Part shown: piece after piece, positions 47,083 through 59,373 of the stretch
Layout of the letters: every line of letters starts with the position of its first letter
How positions within the stretch are numbered: position 1 is the stretch's first letter
DNA from: Albugo candida
Lineage: Eukaryota > Oomycota > Peronosporomycetes > Albuginales > Albuginaceae
Direction: 5' to 3'
Assembly: GCA_905220665.1 (NCBI GenBank)
Contig: CAJNAR010000001.1
Location: 186,001 to 250,000 of the forward strand
DNA: 64,000 nt
Translations under genes and position numbers: made by a program
Notes under the pieces: model-generated
Told to the model about the DNA's origin: nothing
What the model saw: only the letters and a program-made list of their open reading frames with translations
The model's database searches: none

Positions 47083-49487
47083 TTCAACCCGCTAACACTT
47101 ACACTAAGAAGGGCAAACTACTTGCAACGTAAGATCGACGTTAGAGAGGATGAAAACATTGCAGCGGGGCAGTCTCTTTGTGCAAGTAGCACAGTGATGG
47201 ATTCATCGATGCTCCCAATGATCGCCCAACATATTACTTTATGCAAAAAAAGTCAGTTTATCCACCTCCCACCATTGGGCATTTTCTCGATACACTTCGT
47301 AGTCGAACATACTCGAATCAACACTATTTCGTGTCATCGACATGCCGAATTTCGACTCATCTTTCGCTTGTTCATTCATTCATTTATTCAGAAAGAAGAA
47401 ATCTGACAACGTGTGTGCATCTATAAAAAAAAAACGGGCCTTGTGCTCACCCTTCCATCACAGTCACCACTAGCCGTGGTTTTGCTCCCATATATGCTTT
47501 TTCTTGACAACTCACAATGTGTGTCACTTTCTGTGCATTAAAGTGATAAACATCTTCGCCACTATGCCGTTAGGCTAAACTGTAGCCTATCAACATCTCA
47601 GGGAAATATACAATTTTCCTGCTATTAATTTTAAGCGCGAAAGGTCTTTATTGCCGGTCACAATGTACATATTCGCAATGCTCATGCCATGATAGTCCAT
47701 ATATATACCAGCGAACGCTATTGAGACTCACGTGTATATTACTCTATAGGTTCCACGAATACTACAAGTGATTATTTGATTCAAGTACCACCTATCTCAT
47801 ATCTTTAGCGAAAGAGAGGTAGCTCACGTCTGAAGTCAACTAGAATTATGGTTGAGTAGCGCATCTCACATTACTGCAGGCTTGTTGCTTTAGGCTTTCC
47901 GATGAAGCTGTAATGCCAGCAATATGATATGGTTGAGACTCTATAAAAGCAGTCGCATGATCCCATTGTTGTTCATTGAGCGGCATAGCCGACGAAATCA
48001 TGGATAAGCAAGGCTAAATGCCAAAATACCATACTTGTGAAAGATTTGTGGAGTATAGTTCTCATCGTCCACTAACCAGTATTCTTATGTTGCATTCGTG
48101 AAGAATCATAAAGACAGCAGCAGCAATGAGATCAGGCAGTAAAAACTCGTAAGTTTTGTAAAAACCTGTGGGAATCATAGAATAGATTTGAAGTACATTG
48201 GAAAGAAGACATTTTCGATATACCATTGGTCAAATCATACGGACACTCACATTATCGACAAAAACCAGCAAGCATTGGAATGAAACAAACGAATCGGTTA
48301 CCCTGCTTTGGTGGGTGCCACAAGCATAAAATCCGGCGGTCTATGGTGCCAGAGTATTATTGAATGTCGGTCCTAGCCGAGTCTGTTCTTTGTGTTAAGC
48401 ACTCATCAAAGCATAAAACGAGTCATGAGCTCAACAGAGGATTTCAGTGAAGAACTTGATCAAACAGCGTCTCCGAAATCGCAATGGTTGTCAATCTATA
48501 TCTGGGAATGTCAGTATCCGTAACTTGCTCTGTATAGCGCCTGAGCTGGCAATATCTTTTCCGATAGAAGTCAGGCCGGATAGAAATCATTGTATACCCG
48601 GAAGTATCCGAATTAGGGATGACAGTAGTGGAGGCAACCTCATTACGATCCAGTGTGCTTGGAGTGCACAGTTGGTCATCGACCTGGTGTGAAGGTCTAA
48701 TCGTTTATCAGCATAGAGAAGTCACGCTCAGTAAAGAATTATTTCAGAATAATTGTTGCCAGACCTTGACGACCGTGTCAACTCAAAGAGCGAAATAAAA
48801 GCTCTCATTAGGCTATCGGCAATATATTTATGGGGCGTTGCACAATCGGGTACTTTAGTGCTCAGCATGATAGTCGGCCAATAACGTCGACGAAAGCTTC
48901 CAATACTCAACGACCCGCGGTATGTATGTCCCATGGACAAGGCGATAGCACAATCAGCTACTCTTTCTTGATCCAAACGGCCATATATTTGTCTTTGTCT
49001 TTTATTACTCTCGCGTGCTCATCCATCAGCGAAATAACTGCTGCAGCTGGTAGGGAATTATTTGGAGCGGCGAGTTTGCATGATTATAAATCTAGCAGAA
49101 CTGATCGGGAAGTTTCGCTGGACGGATACGTGCACCACCATCAACTCCCAGGCCAGCCAATAGGGCACTTATAGTCCAGCTGATCAAATCTACGCGCTAT
49201 ATAACGCTTGCACGCATCTTATTCTAGGTTCCAACAAATCATCATGTTGCTTTTATTCGCCACCAACTTCACATGTACTGGCATTCCTCGTATTTCAGAT
49301 TTGAACATAGCGTGTAGAGAAGCTGTCTACTTGTTCGAATATCTTGGCAGCATGCAGTACGAAGTGTACGTAATAGCAGCGCAATGTATAAATAATCAAA
49401 CAAATCAAGCACGGCACAAAACATTTCTCATTTTACTAGCACACTTTTACAAGTTCGACATGTTTACACTATCACTTGAACAATAAC
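47083..49487. other. Gene-poor region, about 2.4 kb
   Basis: No confidently supported gene. Open frames are short and interrupted. The right-hand end (about 49310-49480) is homologous, with clear divergence, to the 3' flank of kinesin copy A. A possible small secreted-protein frame lies at 48926-49174. Confidence 0.5.
48926..49174 (+). CDS. Possible small secreted protein, 82 aa (weak)
   Basis: An ATG-initiated open frame encodes a polar N-terminus (MSHGQGDSTISY), a hydrophobic stretch (FLIQTAIYLSLSFITLA) and a polar remainder, the layout of a signal peptide plus short mature protein. No cysteine pattern and no RxLR or CHxC effector motif is present. It lies in a gene-poor stretch and could be a chance frame. 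Confidence 0.2.
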   Translation: MSHGQGDSTISYSFLIQTAIYLSLSFITLACSSISEITAAAGRELFGAASLHDYKSSRTDREVSLDGYVHHHQLPGQPIGHL

Positions 49488-49620
49488 AGAACACTACAAC
49501 AACAACGAAACACTACAACAACAACGAAACACTACAACAACAACGAAACACTACAGCAACAACAAAACACTACAACAACAACGAAACACTACAACAACAA
49601 TAAAACACTACAACAATAAA
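49488..49620. repeat. Minisatellite of 19-nt ACACTACAACAACAACGAA units
   Basis: About seven near-regular 19-nt units with single-base variants and a shortened last unit, directly downstream of kinesin copy B. It is the counterpart (reverse complement) of the array at 12965-13165 but more regular and shorter. Confidence 0.92.
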
Positions 49621-52180
49621 TAACAAATAACGGCCGTGTCGTTTGACGATAGCTGAATGAGTATGCGCTTTTCCTACTTGTATCGTATGCGCTGAGAGCA
49701 CGCGGACTCTCGTCTAGAGTCTCTGATCCGAATGGATTCGCATCACTTCTGCAAGCGATTCTTCTGAAGTTGCGGAAGTCGATGAGCATTGGCTTCCCCT
49801 ACGGATGGGTCGAACTTCATCATCCCATTGACGTGGGTGCTCCATTGAATCCACTTGTCCCTCAGCTCCTCCACCACGCAACGCTCTGATAAACGGTTCT
49901 TCCATATGTCCATAGCTCTGAAGATGAGCGTCTTGTGCGCCTTGAAAGTCTGAAATATGACCTCGCAGACGGATGAGTTCAACCACGTGCTTCTCCGCCT
50001 CCTTACGCAAACGCTCTGTAATTCGTCGATTGCTCGCTCTCAATTCCTTGATTCGGTCATCACGGACTGTAACTTTTCGTTTCGCTTCCTTGGTATTCTT
50101 TTCCGATGCTGCAACCTTTCCAAGAAGTTGCCGTTGTACAGCAACTAGATGCACCAACTTCTGCTGCATTGCGTGCAAATATTCGCTTTCTTTTCCTTTA
50201 ACTCCAGCACCTGGGGACTGCAGTTCTGCAATATCGTACAAGCTTGATCGATTGACTCCTTGTGATGACAACATATCAACCTGCTGTTGTAGCTTCTCCG
50301 CGTGATTCGTCAATTCCTTGTGCTTGAACTCCAGTTGTTTGTGATCAGACTGGAGGACGCTGTACTGGCTATCTTTCGTTTTCAAGGAGCATTCCAATCT
50401 CGCCACAATTCTCTTGTTTTCTTTGTCGGCTTCCTTGCTACTAAATTTGAAAGACTCCATGGACTGAGCTTTGCTATCCAGTCGAGCTTTCAGATCTTGT
50501 ATTTCAAGTCCTCGTCGATCCGACTCCAGCTGTACCTTCAGGTATTCTTCTTCTAGCTTCCTGAATTTCTTCTGGAGCTGTTGCATATCCTCGATAGTGC
50601 TTGCTTCAGATGACATGGCCGTTTCATGAGCACTTGTAGGTACACTTCTCATTCCTGAGCGTCCTTGATCGCTGCTTGCTGATACATTTTCATGAGGGGT
50701 AGAAGTTTCCAGCCGATTCTTCAGCAAATCAACACGATTCCTTTCCAGTTGTAGATCCCTTTGAAGCATTGTCACAATATCCATCAAGTCATCGGCACTC
50801 TTCCGCTCGTTGATAACTGCTTGATTCTTAATCTTTTTCGCCCGGGTGCCAAACCGAAGGGTCGAAAGTGTCTCGGTTGAATCCCACACGCTGCACGATA
50901 TGTTCACAATGAGTGTTGTCCGTGAATTGCCACCAAAGGAGTCTTGAAGAATACGAGTGAGTGTCGAATTGCGATACGGGACATGATTCATCTTTGGGTC
51001 GGTCAAGTTGTGAATAACGTTTCCGAGGGTAGACAGCGATCTATTGATCATCTTCGCCTCCTCAAGCCGTCTTCCAGCAGCTTCGGTCCTCCTCACCATT
51101 TCGGATCCAGCCAGATCCACGAGGTAGAGCTTTCCTGATTTGACCACTTGGGTATCAACATTTTTCTGAGACAATGTCACCAAAAGGACACTGTGACTGC
51201 GTGAGCTGCGCTCATTCATTTTGGTTGCGGCCATGGCACGCCTTTTGGTTCCGTCAGTCACAAGATTCATCAAGTCTTCTGCGCTTGTGACAAACGTCTC
51301 GATCATATTTTCAACAAAGAATCCACGTTGCGTGTCCTCCCGTATTCGGAGCTTCGTTCCTGATCTTTGCGCTTTCAAGAGATCGGACACTTGCTCCATA
51401 TAGATTTCGATATGGCTGATCTTGACTGTACATTCCAACTTTTCATCAACATTATCAACGAAGTTAAATAATTGGACAGCTGTTCTTGGAATTATTCCAT
51501 GATCCTCAGGGCGATCTGCGTCGCCACCTTGCAATGTATACGTCTTACCCGACGCCGTTTGCCCGTAAGTGAGGATAGTGGAGTTGTATCCGTCTATAAT
51601 ATCTACATGAAGAAGTGAGATATACTAGAACAAAACCATATCGACAAACATAATCAAACCTTGAACAGCCGGTCGGGCTACCGCATTGAACACGGTTAAT
51701 TGATCATCTTCTTCGGTGAAGACGTGGTCATAATGGAAGTCGTGAGACACCGTTTCTTTCTATACAAAGAATTACGAATGCGATACATATTGAACGAGCA
51801 TGAATACCGCACCTTGTAGTGGACAATGTTGTCGCTTGTTCGAACACATTTGCGTTCGTCTTGATTGGTTTCTTTCGCAGGTAGAGGTCTTAGTCGGCAA
51901 CAAACGCGAACGTTGCCAACTTGTTCATTCTATCAAGCATCATTCATCAAGCGTTAGTGTCACGTCATTATGAAACGAAAAGTCATAAACCTACTTTTGG
52001 AGTCACCATAGGGGTTCAACTTGACAGCTTTAGCCTGCTTTCTTAGTGATCTTAGCTATTTATATATTTCCGGGAAGGCAGCCAATAAAAACATGCATAT
52101 AAAATAGAGCCGCTCAGGATTGGATATAGATTTCGTGTATTGGACGAATGAAAACGTGACAATTGAAAGCTGCAGCATCT
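49621..52180 (-). repeat. Inverted duplication, copy B (about 2.56 kb)
   Basis: Reverse-complement partner of 10401-12960; positions in the two copies sum to 62581. Similarity ends abruptly at about 52180 on the kinesin 5' side and passes into the minisatellite on the 3' side. Confidence 0.93.
49714..52009 (-). CDS. Kinesin motor protein, kinesin-1-like, copy B
   Basis: Exons on the minus strand, 52009-51995, 51929-51813, 51759-51660 and 51602-49714, have exactly the lengths of copy A and encode the same 706-aa protein. Two amino-acid differences were found: Lys for Arg in the first motor-domain segment (PLPAKETN) and Ser for Cys in the coiled coil (FSSKEADKE). All motor motifs (P-loop GQTASGKT, SSRSHS, LVDLAGSE) are intact, so this copy is presumably functional, not a pseudogene. 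Promoter and introns are also near-identical, so the two loci probably have similar expression. Confidence 0.9.
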
Positions 52181-53456
52181 AATGCATTTACAAGTAGCCA
52201 CAGTGAAGACGACATAAGATGCTTTACTCACGTCAAACTTGATCAAGTACGAGCATGTGGCATGGGTCATAGCTTATGCGTTGAGAAGATCGAGACAAGC
52301 CACGATTACATGAAGTTCTAGTCTCGAGATAAAAATATCGCCTTGATACGTGATGAAGATTACATACACCGATTATTGTTGAAGAAGAAATGCATACTAA
52401 TATAGCGCTTCTGAATTCACTAGATGCACCATCAGGATCGACCTCATTCATGATTGTCACTTATACAATTGTTATTGGCATACAGAAAAGCAACTCGAAC
52501 AACACCACAAGTCTATTGAGGCGACTACGGTAGCTGGCAAGGCTGATCTATGATACAAAGTCAGACAACTCTTCGGAAGATGAAGAACCTGAAAAAACAT
52601 TAAGTTTAGAAAACGCAGGAGATAGCTTTAATGCGGCGCGCAAGCGAGTGTCGGTCCCTTCGAACAAAGCGAGATGAAGAAATAGAGCGGATATGGCAAA
52701 ACAGACGGACGTCAAAACGGGTACAGTTTGATGTTGGGATCTCATTTCATACGCTGACGTCTGGGCGGAGACCCATGACAAACGCGAGACAAAACGGAAT
52801 GGACCAGTCCAAGTACCCTAGCAATTTCCGACTGGATTTCCGAGATGCGGAAACTGGTCATCAAAGAAACATGTGAACAAATTTGTCCCGTCGGATGCCT
52901 GTACCACACATTGAGCAAGAGTGAGAAACTGTCGCCACGAATTGCAATGAAATGGATCAGAAATCCTCAAGGGACAATGGTAAGAGTGCTATCTTGAGGT
53001 CAGAATCTGTGACATAAAAAAAGGGTCGCAGCGTTGGAAATGGTGATGATAGAACTCCAAATGAGGACAAATATGGATAGTTGACTAAAGGGGATACTCT
53101 GGATCCATACTTGATGAACATGCTCATTGAATTAACACGCTAAGTGTTGACCAAGAGGAGCCAAAAGCATGTGCAGATTATGCCTTTCGTCGCCCAGGAA
53201 AAGAAAGTGGAAAATGAATTCAGCTGCAGAGAGAATTGATCCACTTATGGCTTCCTGTTGAAGCTGAATAGTAGTTAATTTCTGGTCTACAACACGGCAA
53301 TAGTTCGTACTAAAATCAGCAAGTAATCGTAGTAGTTGCGGTCTGTGGTCAATAAACCACTTTTTTAGATGTCATCTCATCAGAATACGGGTCCGTCTTC
53401 TATTTGGATCGATACAGTGGCTGATGGAGCTAGTCTAAAGTTGTGATCCATGCGAA
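52181..53456. other. Gene-poor region upstream of kinesin copy B
   Basis: About 1.3 kb without a supported gene. A plus-strand open frame at 52631-52876 is rich in Arg, Ser and Gln, has no motif and looks like either chance or a decayed sequence. No transposon termini were recognised. Confidence 0.4.
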
Positions 53457-53933
53457 ATGGAATTCGACTCTGCCAATGACAATTTACAGGAACGCGACAT
53501 TGCCTCAGCTCGTAAAAAACTGAATACTGTATGTGTGTGGCCGATGCTTTCATTTTCAAGCGTGCGCGCTAAAATTCGTTTCTTATAGCTCGGGCTACGA
53601 AATGGTATACAACTTGGCAAAGAAGAAAAGTTGCAAGAGGGTTTTGACGCAGGAATCAGGCAATCTGCCAAAGCAGCATACCCTATTGCAAAGTTACGCG
53701 GTGCTTTAAGAACTGTGATGGTGACTACTATGCTCAAAAGAAAGGTAGCTTTCGACTTTGACGCGATACAACACTGTTTAGATAGTCTCGATGTCAAGGA
53801 TACGCGATTGAAAGCGTTGAGCCCCGCCGTTTGCTCGCAACTGGAAACCTTATTTGGCCTTTTGAGCTTGCATGAAATGAGAGATTTGGTGCGAAATCTC
53901 TCAATGGTAAATCAGGATGAAAAACAAGCTTAG
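53457..53933 (+). CDS. YAE1: YAE1-domain protein
   Basis: Adaptor-type protein of the Yae1/Lto1 family, which in yeast links the cytosolic Fe-S assembly machinery to the ABCE1/Rli1 apoprotein. Exon 1 (53457-53528) and exon 2 (53589-53933) join in phase 0 through a 60-nt intron with a GTATGT donor; the product is 138 aa. The deca-GX3-like Yae1 core is spread over the junction: LRNGIQLGKEEKLQEGFDAGIRQ followed by AKLRGAL. Helical C-terminal residues follow. Whether it pairs as Yae1 or Lto1 is not decided by sequence alone. Confidence 0.75.
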
Positions 53934-54142
53934 CGCCACATTTTGTCAGCACTTGCCGTGTCATTAGCTCATCAGTCGAATTAGCCTGGAAGAATAAAAT
54001 CACCAAAGAGTAAAGAGCCTCAAGGCTCCACTTTGGAAGTGAATATAAGAAGAGATCAACTGCTTGACTTCCAGGCTTTTATTGGATCAAGAAAGATAAG
54101 GGTAATAGCCGCAAGAAGCGAATTGCATCTTTCGTCGTAAAT

Positions 54143-54526
54143 GTGTATAGACGGCGTTATTACTTTCCAAAGATGCTGATGTACCAGCAATCGCATGCGT
54201 CAGCTACTCGGTACATAAGTCGATCTCAGGCGGCTGAAAGGATTGCATTCACGTCGCTGATAATCAGCGAGGTCAAGCTTAAGCTACTTCCCAGGTCTAT
54301 GGATTGCTGTCCATTGAGAGTGACCGCCCCTTCTTACATCGATTCATTTTTCTGGGCTTATATCGTGGGGCCAACAATCACACAAAGTGACATTAGCAAG
54401 CATGAGGCCTTTACTAGTACGACAAAAACGAATGACGCAGGCAACCAAAGCGATTCGAGCGGACTTGAGGCTACGGGAATGAAGCATGAGACCTCTTGCG
54501 CGCTGACGATTGCTACCTCGTTGTGA
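54143..54526 (+). CDS. Hypothetical open frame, unsupported function
   Basis: A 127-codon frame that stops 1 bp from the end of the convergent ABC transporter gene. Upstream codons in the same frame are also open to about 54070. The first half is basic and aromatic (RRRYYFPKMLMYQQ), the second is Ser/Thr-rich. No domain is recognised and no clear start or splice site was found; it may be a chance frame or a 3' UTR. Confidence 0.22.
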   Translation: MYRRRYYFPKMLMYQQSHASATRYISRSQAAERIAFTSLIISEVKLKLLPRSMDCCPLRVTAPSYIDSFFWAYIVGPTITQSDISKHEAFTSTTKTNDAGNQSDSSGLEATGMKHETSCALTIATSL

Positions 54527-54527
54527 T

Positions 54528-57500
54528 TCAACTATGCGGCTCCAACATATACGCTTTTCGTTGACTTTGTCCCAGACAGTGCAACACAGATGAGCTGTCT
54601 CTCAAAAGCTGTTTTGGATCACCCGCTTCGATGATCTGACCGTTGTCAAACACGAGGACGGTGTCACATCTCCGAAGAATATCCATCCGATGCGCTATAA
54701 TGAGCACTGTGGCGTCTTTGAATACTCTTTCAATCATCTACTCGTTCAAAATTAGCCAAACAGCGACACAACTGAATATCTTCATACCTGTAGGATGAGA
54801 TGCTCAGTTGTCGGATCGATGAGAGAAGTGGATTCATCGAGAAACACGACTTTGCTATGGCGTAAGAAAGCTCGTGACATACATAGTAATTGGCTCTCTC
54901 CCTGGCTGAATGTCCCTGGTAGCACGTCAGCAGCAAGACCTCCGAGTGAAGAAATCACGTCGTCAAGCTGACATTTCTTCAGTGCACTCCATATCTCATG
55001 ATCTTGAAATTCGTTGCCCGGATCAAGGTTTCGTCGCACCGTTCCGGAGAATAGCGTCTCTTCTTGAGGAATATACGTCAAACGTCTTCGTAAAGTCTCG
55101 AGTGGAAGCTTCATGAGATCGACACCGTCAATTTCGATGCTGCCAGAGGCCCAGCCAACGGCTCTAAAGAATGCATTGAAAAAGGTCGATTTCCCTGCTC
55201 CAGTACGACCACAAATGCCAGTTCTGGAACCAGCACGAAGCTCACAACTAACATTGTTCAGGATGAGGATTCCATCATGTCTCTGTCGAGCGCTTGCTCG
55301 CCAAGAATGCTGCACAACGCTTAGTGTCTTCACCGAAACCGATCCATTCTCTGGCCACTTGACCCATAAAGCTTCGTTTTTATTTGATGCGCCAGACTTT
55401 TCGTTAGCATCCTCTGGTGGAAGATCACGATACTCATGCACGCGTTCAACAGAAATTAACTGACGTTCAGTATCAATAAAGCTGTTCAGCACCGCATTCA
55501 GCTTGCCGACAATAGGGAGAGTATACGTGAGCGTGAGCCCAAGAATACTTGTGTTCACATGTTTGGTCAATTGGAAATTCACAACAGCATATATTGCCAC
55601 AGAGGACGTGATGCAGACCCCTAAAATATCCAGACGGATCCCAAACCAGCCGCTTGCACTGCTGCTCAGAAAAACAATTTTCTGGCTTCGTTCCAAGACC
55701 TCTGTATACATGGCTGCGTACTTTGACTCGAGCCGCATCGAACGAATGACTGAAAGCCCACTCAGAGTGTTGGTGAATGTATTGAGGATTGGAGACTGCG
55801 TAACAGCGTCCAAACGCTTCAAATGACGTGAGATCGGTCGATAAGCCTGCTGCATTTTGAAGCAGATTGCCGATAATGGAAGGAGCACGAGCAGCACGAC
55901 AGCATTTTCGTACATGAGAATCACTAAGGAACCAGTTAGCTCTACGATCTCGCGAATGAAAATGTTGAAACTGAATGGGAGCGAATCATCGATAGCGAAT
56001 GTGTCTCTATTGAGACGATTGACAATCCGACCAGTTGACTCGTATGTGAAGAAGGATAATGGTGCCCGAAAGACACGATCACTAAGCCTTTGGTAGCTCT
56101 TGGTTGCAGCTTGAATGCCTCCAAATGCGAATAAAAAAGAGCGAAAAAGCACTGCCAAGCTGTTGACAATTGTGATACCAATTAACGCGTATGCAAACAT
56201 ATAAGGCGAAACTGTTGTTTGTGCATCGACATAGTAAGCAATCCAGAAATCCAATCCATTTCGTGAGCTCTGCATGATGATAACCGCGACACATATCCAT
56301 CCTAAGGTCCACTTCCCCATCGATTTCACATACTGAAGCCACACGGCAGATGCGACCGCACCGACGATACGAGTCTCTTCCAAATCTTCATTTTCATTTG
56401 AGACAATCAATGTCTTCTCTATTTCAGCCTGAACGATCTCTTCCGCTGAATCAGAGTGATTGGTGCTTTGCTGTACGTTCAAGGATAGCTCACTCGATTG
56501 ATCCATCTGGTCCTGGGCATTTTGACTTCGATATTCATCAAACGTTCCAGACTCGACCACTTTTCCGTGGTCCACTTGCAAAACTCGTATTTTCCAGACT
56601 CCTTTTTTGGCGATATTTTGCCAGATATCAATTTGCTGTGTCACAACCACAGCTGTTGCCATCGGATGTATCACTTGCGAGAAATTAGGATCATTGGTGA
56701 GAGAAGAGAAGCAGCGATTGACGATTTTCGACGCGGTGATCGGATCCAATGCGCTGAAAGGATCGTCGAGAAGTAGAATTCGGGACTGAGCGTACAGAGC
56801 TCTTGCAAGACCAAGACGAAGACGCTGGCCTCCGCTCAAACGCTGCCCACATTCGCCAATGTGTGTGTGGTCAAGAAATTCCATCTTGTTGATATCCGTG
56901 GTCAGGTCACATGTCACCAACACCGAATCGTACAATACTTGGTCTATTTGGTGATTGTCTGGAGTCAGTGTTATGTTCTCACGAATACTCGCTTGAAATA
57001 GCCATGGACGCTGAGGAGCGAACGCTACCGGTGTATCAATACGGTGCATAGAACCCTCAACGAGAAGCATTTCACCGAGTATCGCATGCAAAAAGGAAGA
57101 CTTCCCTGAACCGACTCGACCTTGGACAATATAAATCATCCCGGATCGTAAATGAAGACTCGGCACCGTAAGCTGAATGGTGCTTTTCGTCGTATTTTCG
57201 GCAGGTAGAAGTGCATCTGATACTTTGGATTCTTCGATATCTTGCCGTGGATGCCAAGAAAAGCACGATCCGCCGGTGCTCACACTGATCGGATGAATGT
57301 CGTCCTGCTTAACGCCTCCAGCTTGTACCGAGTGACCAACATTTTGGCTTTTCCTTTGGTGAAAAATAAACTCCTGGATCCGAATTGCAGAGATTCGAGC
57401 TTCCAGAAGGCCATTGATGATCCACGGAAAGTAATTAATCGGATAGATCAATCGATCCAATAGTGCGATTGCAGTGAATGCATTAGCAGCGGTGAGATCG

Positions 57501-58999
57501 TTTCCAGTGAAAATAACTGTTGCAAAGACGCAAGTTTGGACGATCGCTGGCATCGATGCCCAAAAAAATACACAAACGGCGTCAATGTACTTTCGGGCTT
57601 TTAATGGTCCGAGTTCGAATGTACGAGCATCATTTTGTGATGCCAGAAATTCAGGTAGCCATCCCAGCAATTTGATCGTTTTGATCGATTGTACAATTTC
57701 AGTCACCAATGTGAGACGCTTGTCGCGGAATTGGAGCATTCGCTTCATATATTTTTGATTTTTTCTACCAAGAAATGTTTGTATCGGGAACATGCTTGCA
57801 ATCAAGACCATTCCTGAGAGGAAAGCATACGACACTGCATGATGGAGTAACGATAAGGCTACAAGTATTTCCAAGGGAATCAACACGATGTCGAAGAGAG
57901 CATTGGGCAGCCCTGAAATGCGATTGAGATCGACAGTAATCAAGCTGGTGATATGACCGATAGAGGTTTCTTGCTGCTTTGATATCTCGAGTGTTGTTCG
58001 GTAAATTGCTGTGCTCAGTCCAGCACGAACACGCATTTCAAAACGTTGCCATGATAGAGAGTATTGCGTGCTCATAATTGCTGCGAGGATGGATCGGATT
58101 GTCATTAGACCAGCGAGTGTATACCCCCTGGTTATCGACAGAGAATCGACTTGCTGGGAACCATCGGCCCATTCAAGAAAGAGCTTTAAAAGGATGGGAC
58201 TCAATAAGCCGATACTTTTGTTGAAGGCGGACCACATTGCAAATATTCCAATTTCCCTTCCGTATAAATCGAATAACAGACGGAATAAAGATGGTTTGTC
58301 TCTATTCCTTCTCGTTTCTTTGGTCATTCCGGTCCAAAAACACTCAGCTGAAAGTTTTGTTGCGTCAGTTGCAGGAAGACTTGGAATATCTGGAAGCTCC
58401 AATCGTCGTTCACGGCCAAGTGCGATGTATCGTGATACCCATGCGAATGAAATACGGGACGCCCAGGACACAGTATCAAAATGCGACTGTGTCGACGCAT
58501 TTTTTTCTTTAGTATGAAGAAATCGGCCAATTGACCATCGAGCAGTAGCCAAGACAACAAGTATAAACTCCAAGGTCATACGCCCTCCATTCTGTCTCGT
58601 ATAGTATCCGTCATATACCAGCGCGCTGAAGGCGCAACTCACCCAAAAATGCAATTTTTTTTTACTGATAGAATCTCTTCTCATAAACAGTATCAAATCT
58701 CTGTATAGACAGATCGCGTAAGAGAAAGACAGCATGAAGGCCATAGCGTCCACCAGGAGCTATAACGGACACTGTGAGCCTAAGGATACTGCACACCAGC
58801 GAATTAAATGACCTACCAACTTCTCATTGACAGTATTTATCGCAAATTCCCACAAAAGGAATAACTGCATAGCAATCGCTGCGAAGAACTGCCAATAAAG
58901 CAGCAGATTCAGCACTCCGACCCAGCGCGTGTCTGATCCTTTATGGGCATTCCTCGAGATCGATCGCACCATGTGCCTCTGATCGAACGCGTACGACAT
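54528..58999 (-). CDS. ABC transporter, subfamily C (MRP type), full length
   Basis: Membrane exporter of organic anions or conjugates. Exons 58999-58817, 58759-54788 and 54737-54528 give 1,454 aa. Two N-terminal hydrophobic exon segments form a reduced TMD0-like part, then TMD1-NBD1-TMD2-NBD2. NBD1 has Walker A GRVGSGKSSF, signature LSGGQRLRLGLARA and Walker B ILLLDDPFSALD, with the Glu-to-Asp change after Walker B typical of ABCC degenerate sites. NBD2 has Walker A GRTGAGKSTF, an altered signature FSQGESQLLCMSRA, Walker B VVFLDESTS and the switch histidine in LIIAHR, carried by the last exon. Substrate cannot be inferred. It is divergent from SRP54. Confidence 0.92.
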
Positions 59000-59373
59000 A
59001 CAGCTACAAATCGCGACAAATTGTAAGACTACAAGAGAGCAATGAGACGCTACGGATCAATGCAGCGATTTTGTATTCACTTTGTGTTAAAATAAACCGT
59101 ATTTCGAGTCGAGAAAGAAGGTCCACGAGCATTTGTATCAGCTCCATTCAGCGCTCTTGCTGGAAGATAAATTCCGTTTTAAAGACACCAGTGTGATGTC
59201 AAAGTACAGCGCTACCTATCTACGTAGATATTGACGTTATGAAAGGAGCTGTGTCGCCTTGGTGAGCTCCTCGGTGCTGAATTCTGTCAGATTCGACTCA
59301 CTGCGTGTCTCGTGTGGCTGATGTCGTTTTTATCCAATCAATAAGCTTGATCAGCATCGATTTTGTATCAAAA
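59000..59373. promoter_or_regulatory. Divergent intergenic region, ABCC transporter / SRP54
   Basis: 374 bp between the start codons of the two divergent genes. No gene is present. It may include a 5' non-coding exon of SRP54, since the frame before its ATG stays open from 59305. Confidence 0.4.

Noticed and set aside
49488..49620. Regular 19-nt repeats resembling a CRISPR array
   Set aside because: Units are directly adjacent with no unique spacers, and the context is eukaryotic; it is a minisatellite.
49714..52009. Kinesin copy B as a pseudogene
   Set aside because: All exons, splice sites and motor motifs are intact and only two amino-acid differences were found.
52181..53456. Transposon remnant next to kinesin copy B
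   Set aside because: No terminal repeats, target-site duplication or transposase/reverse-transcriptase motifs could be seen.
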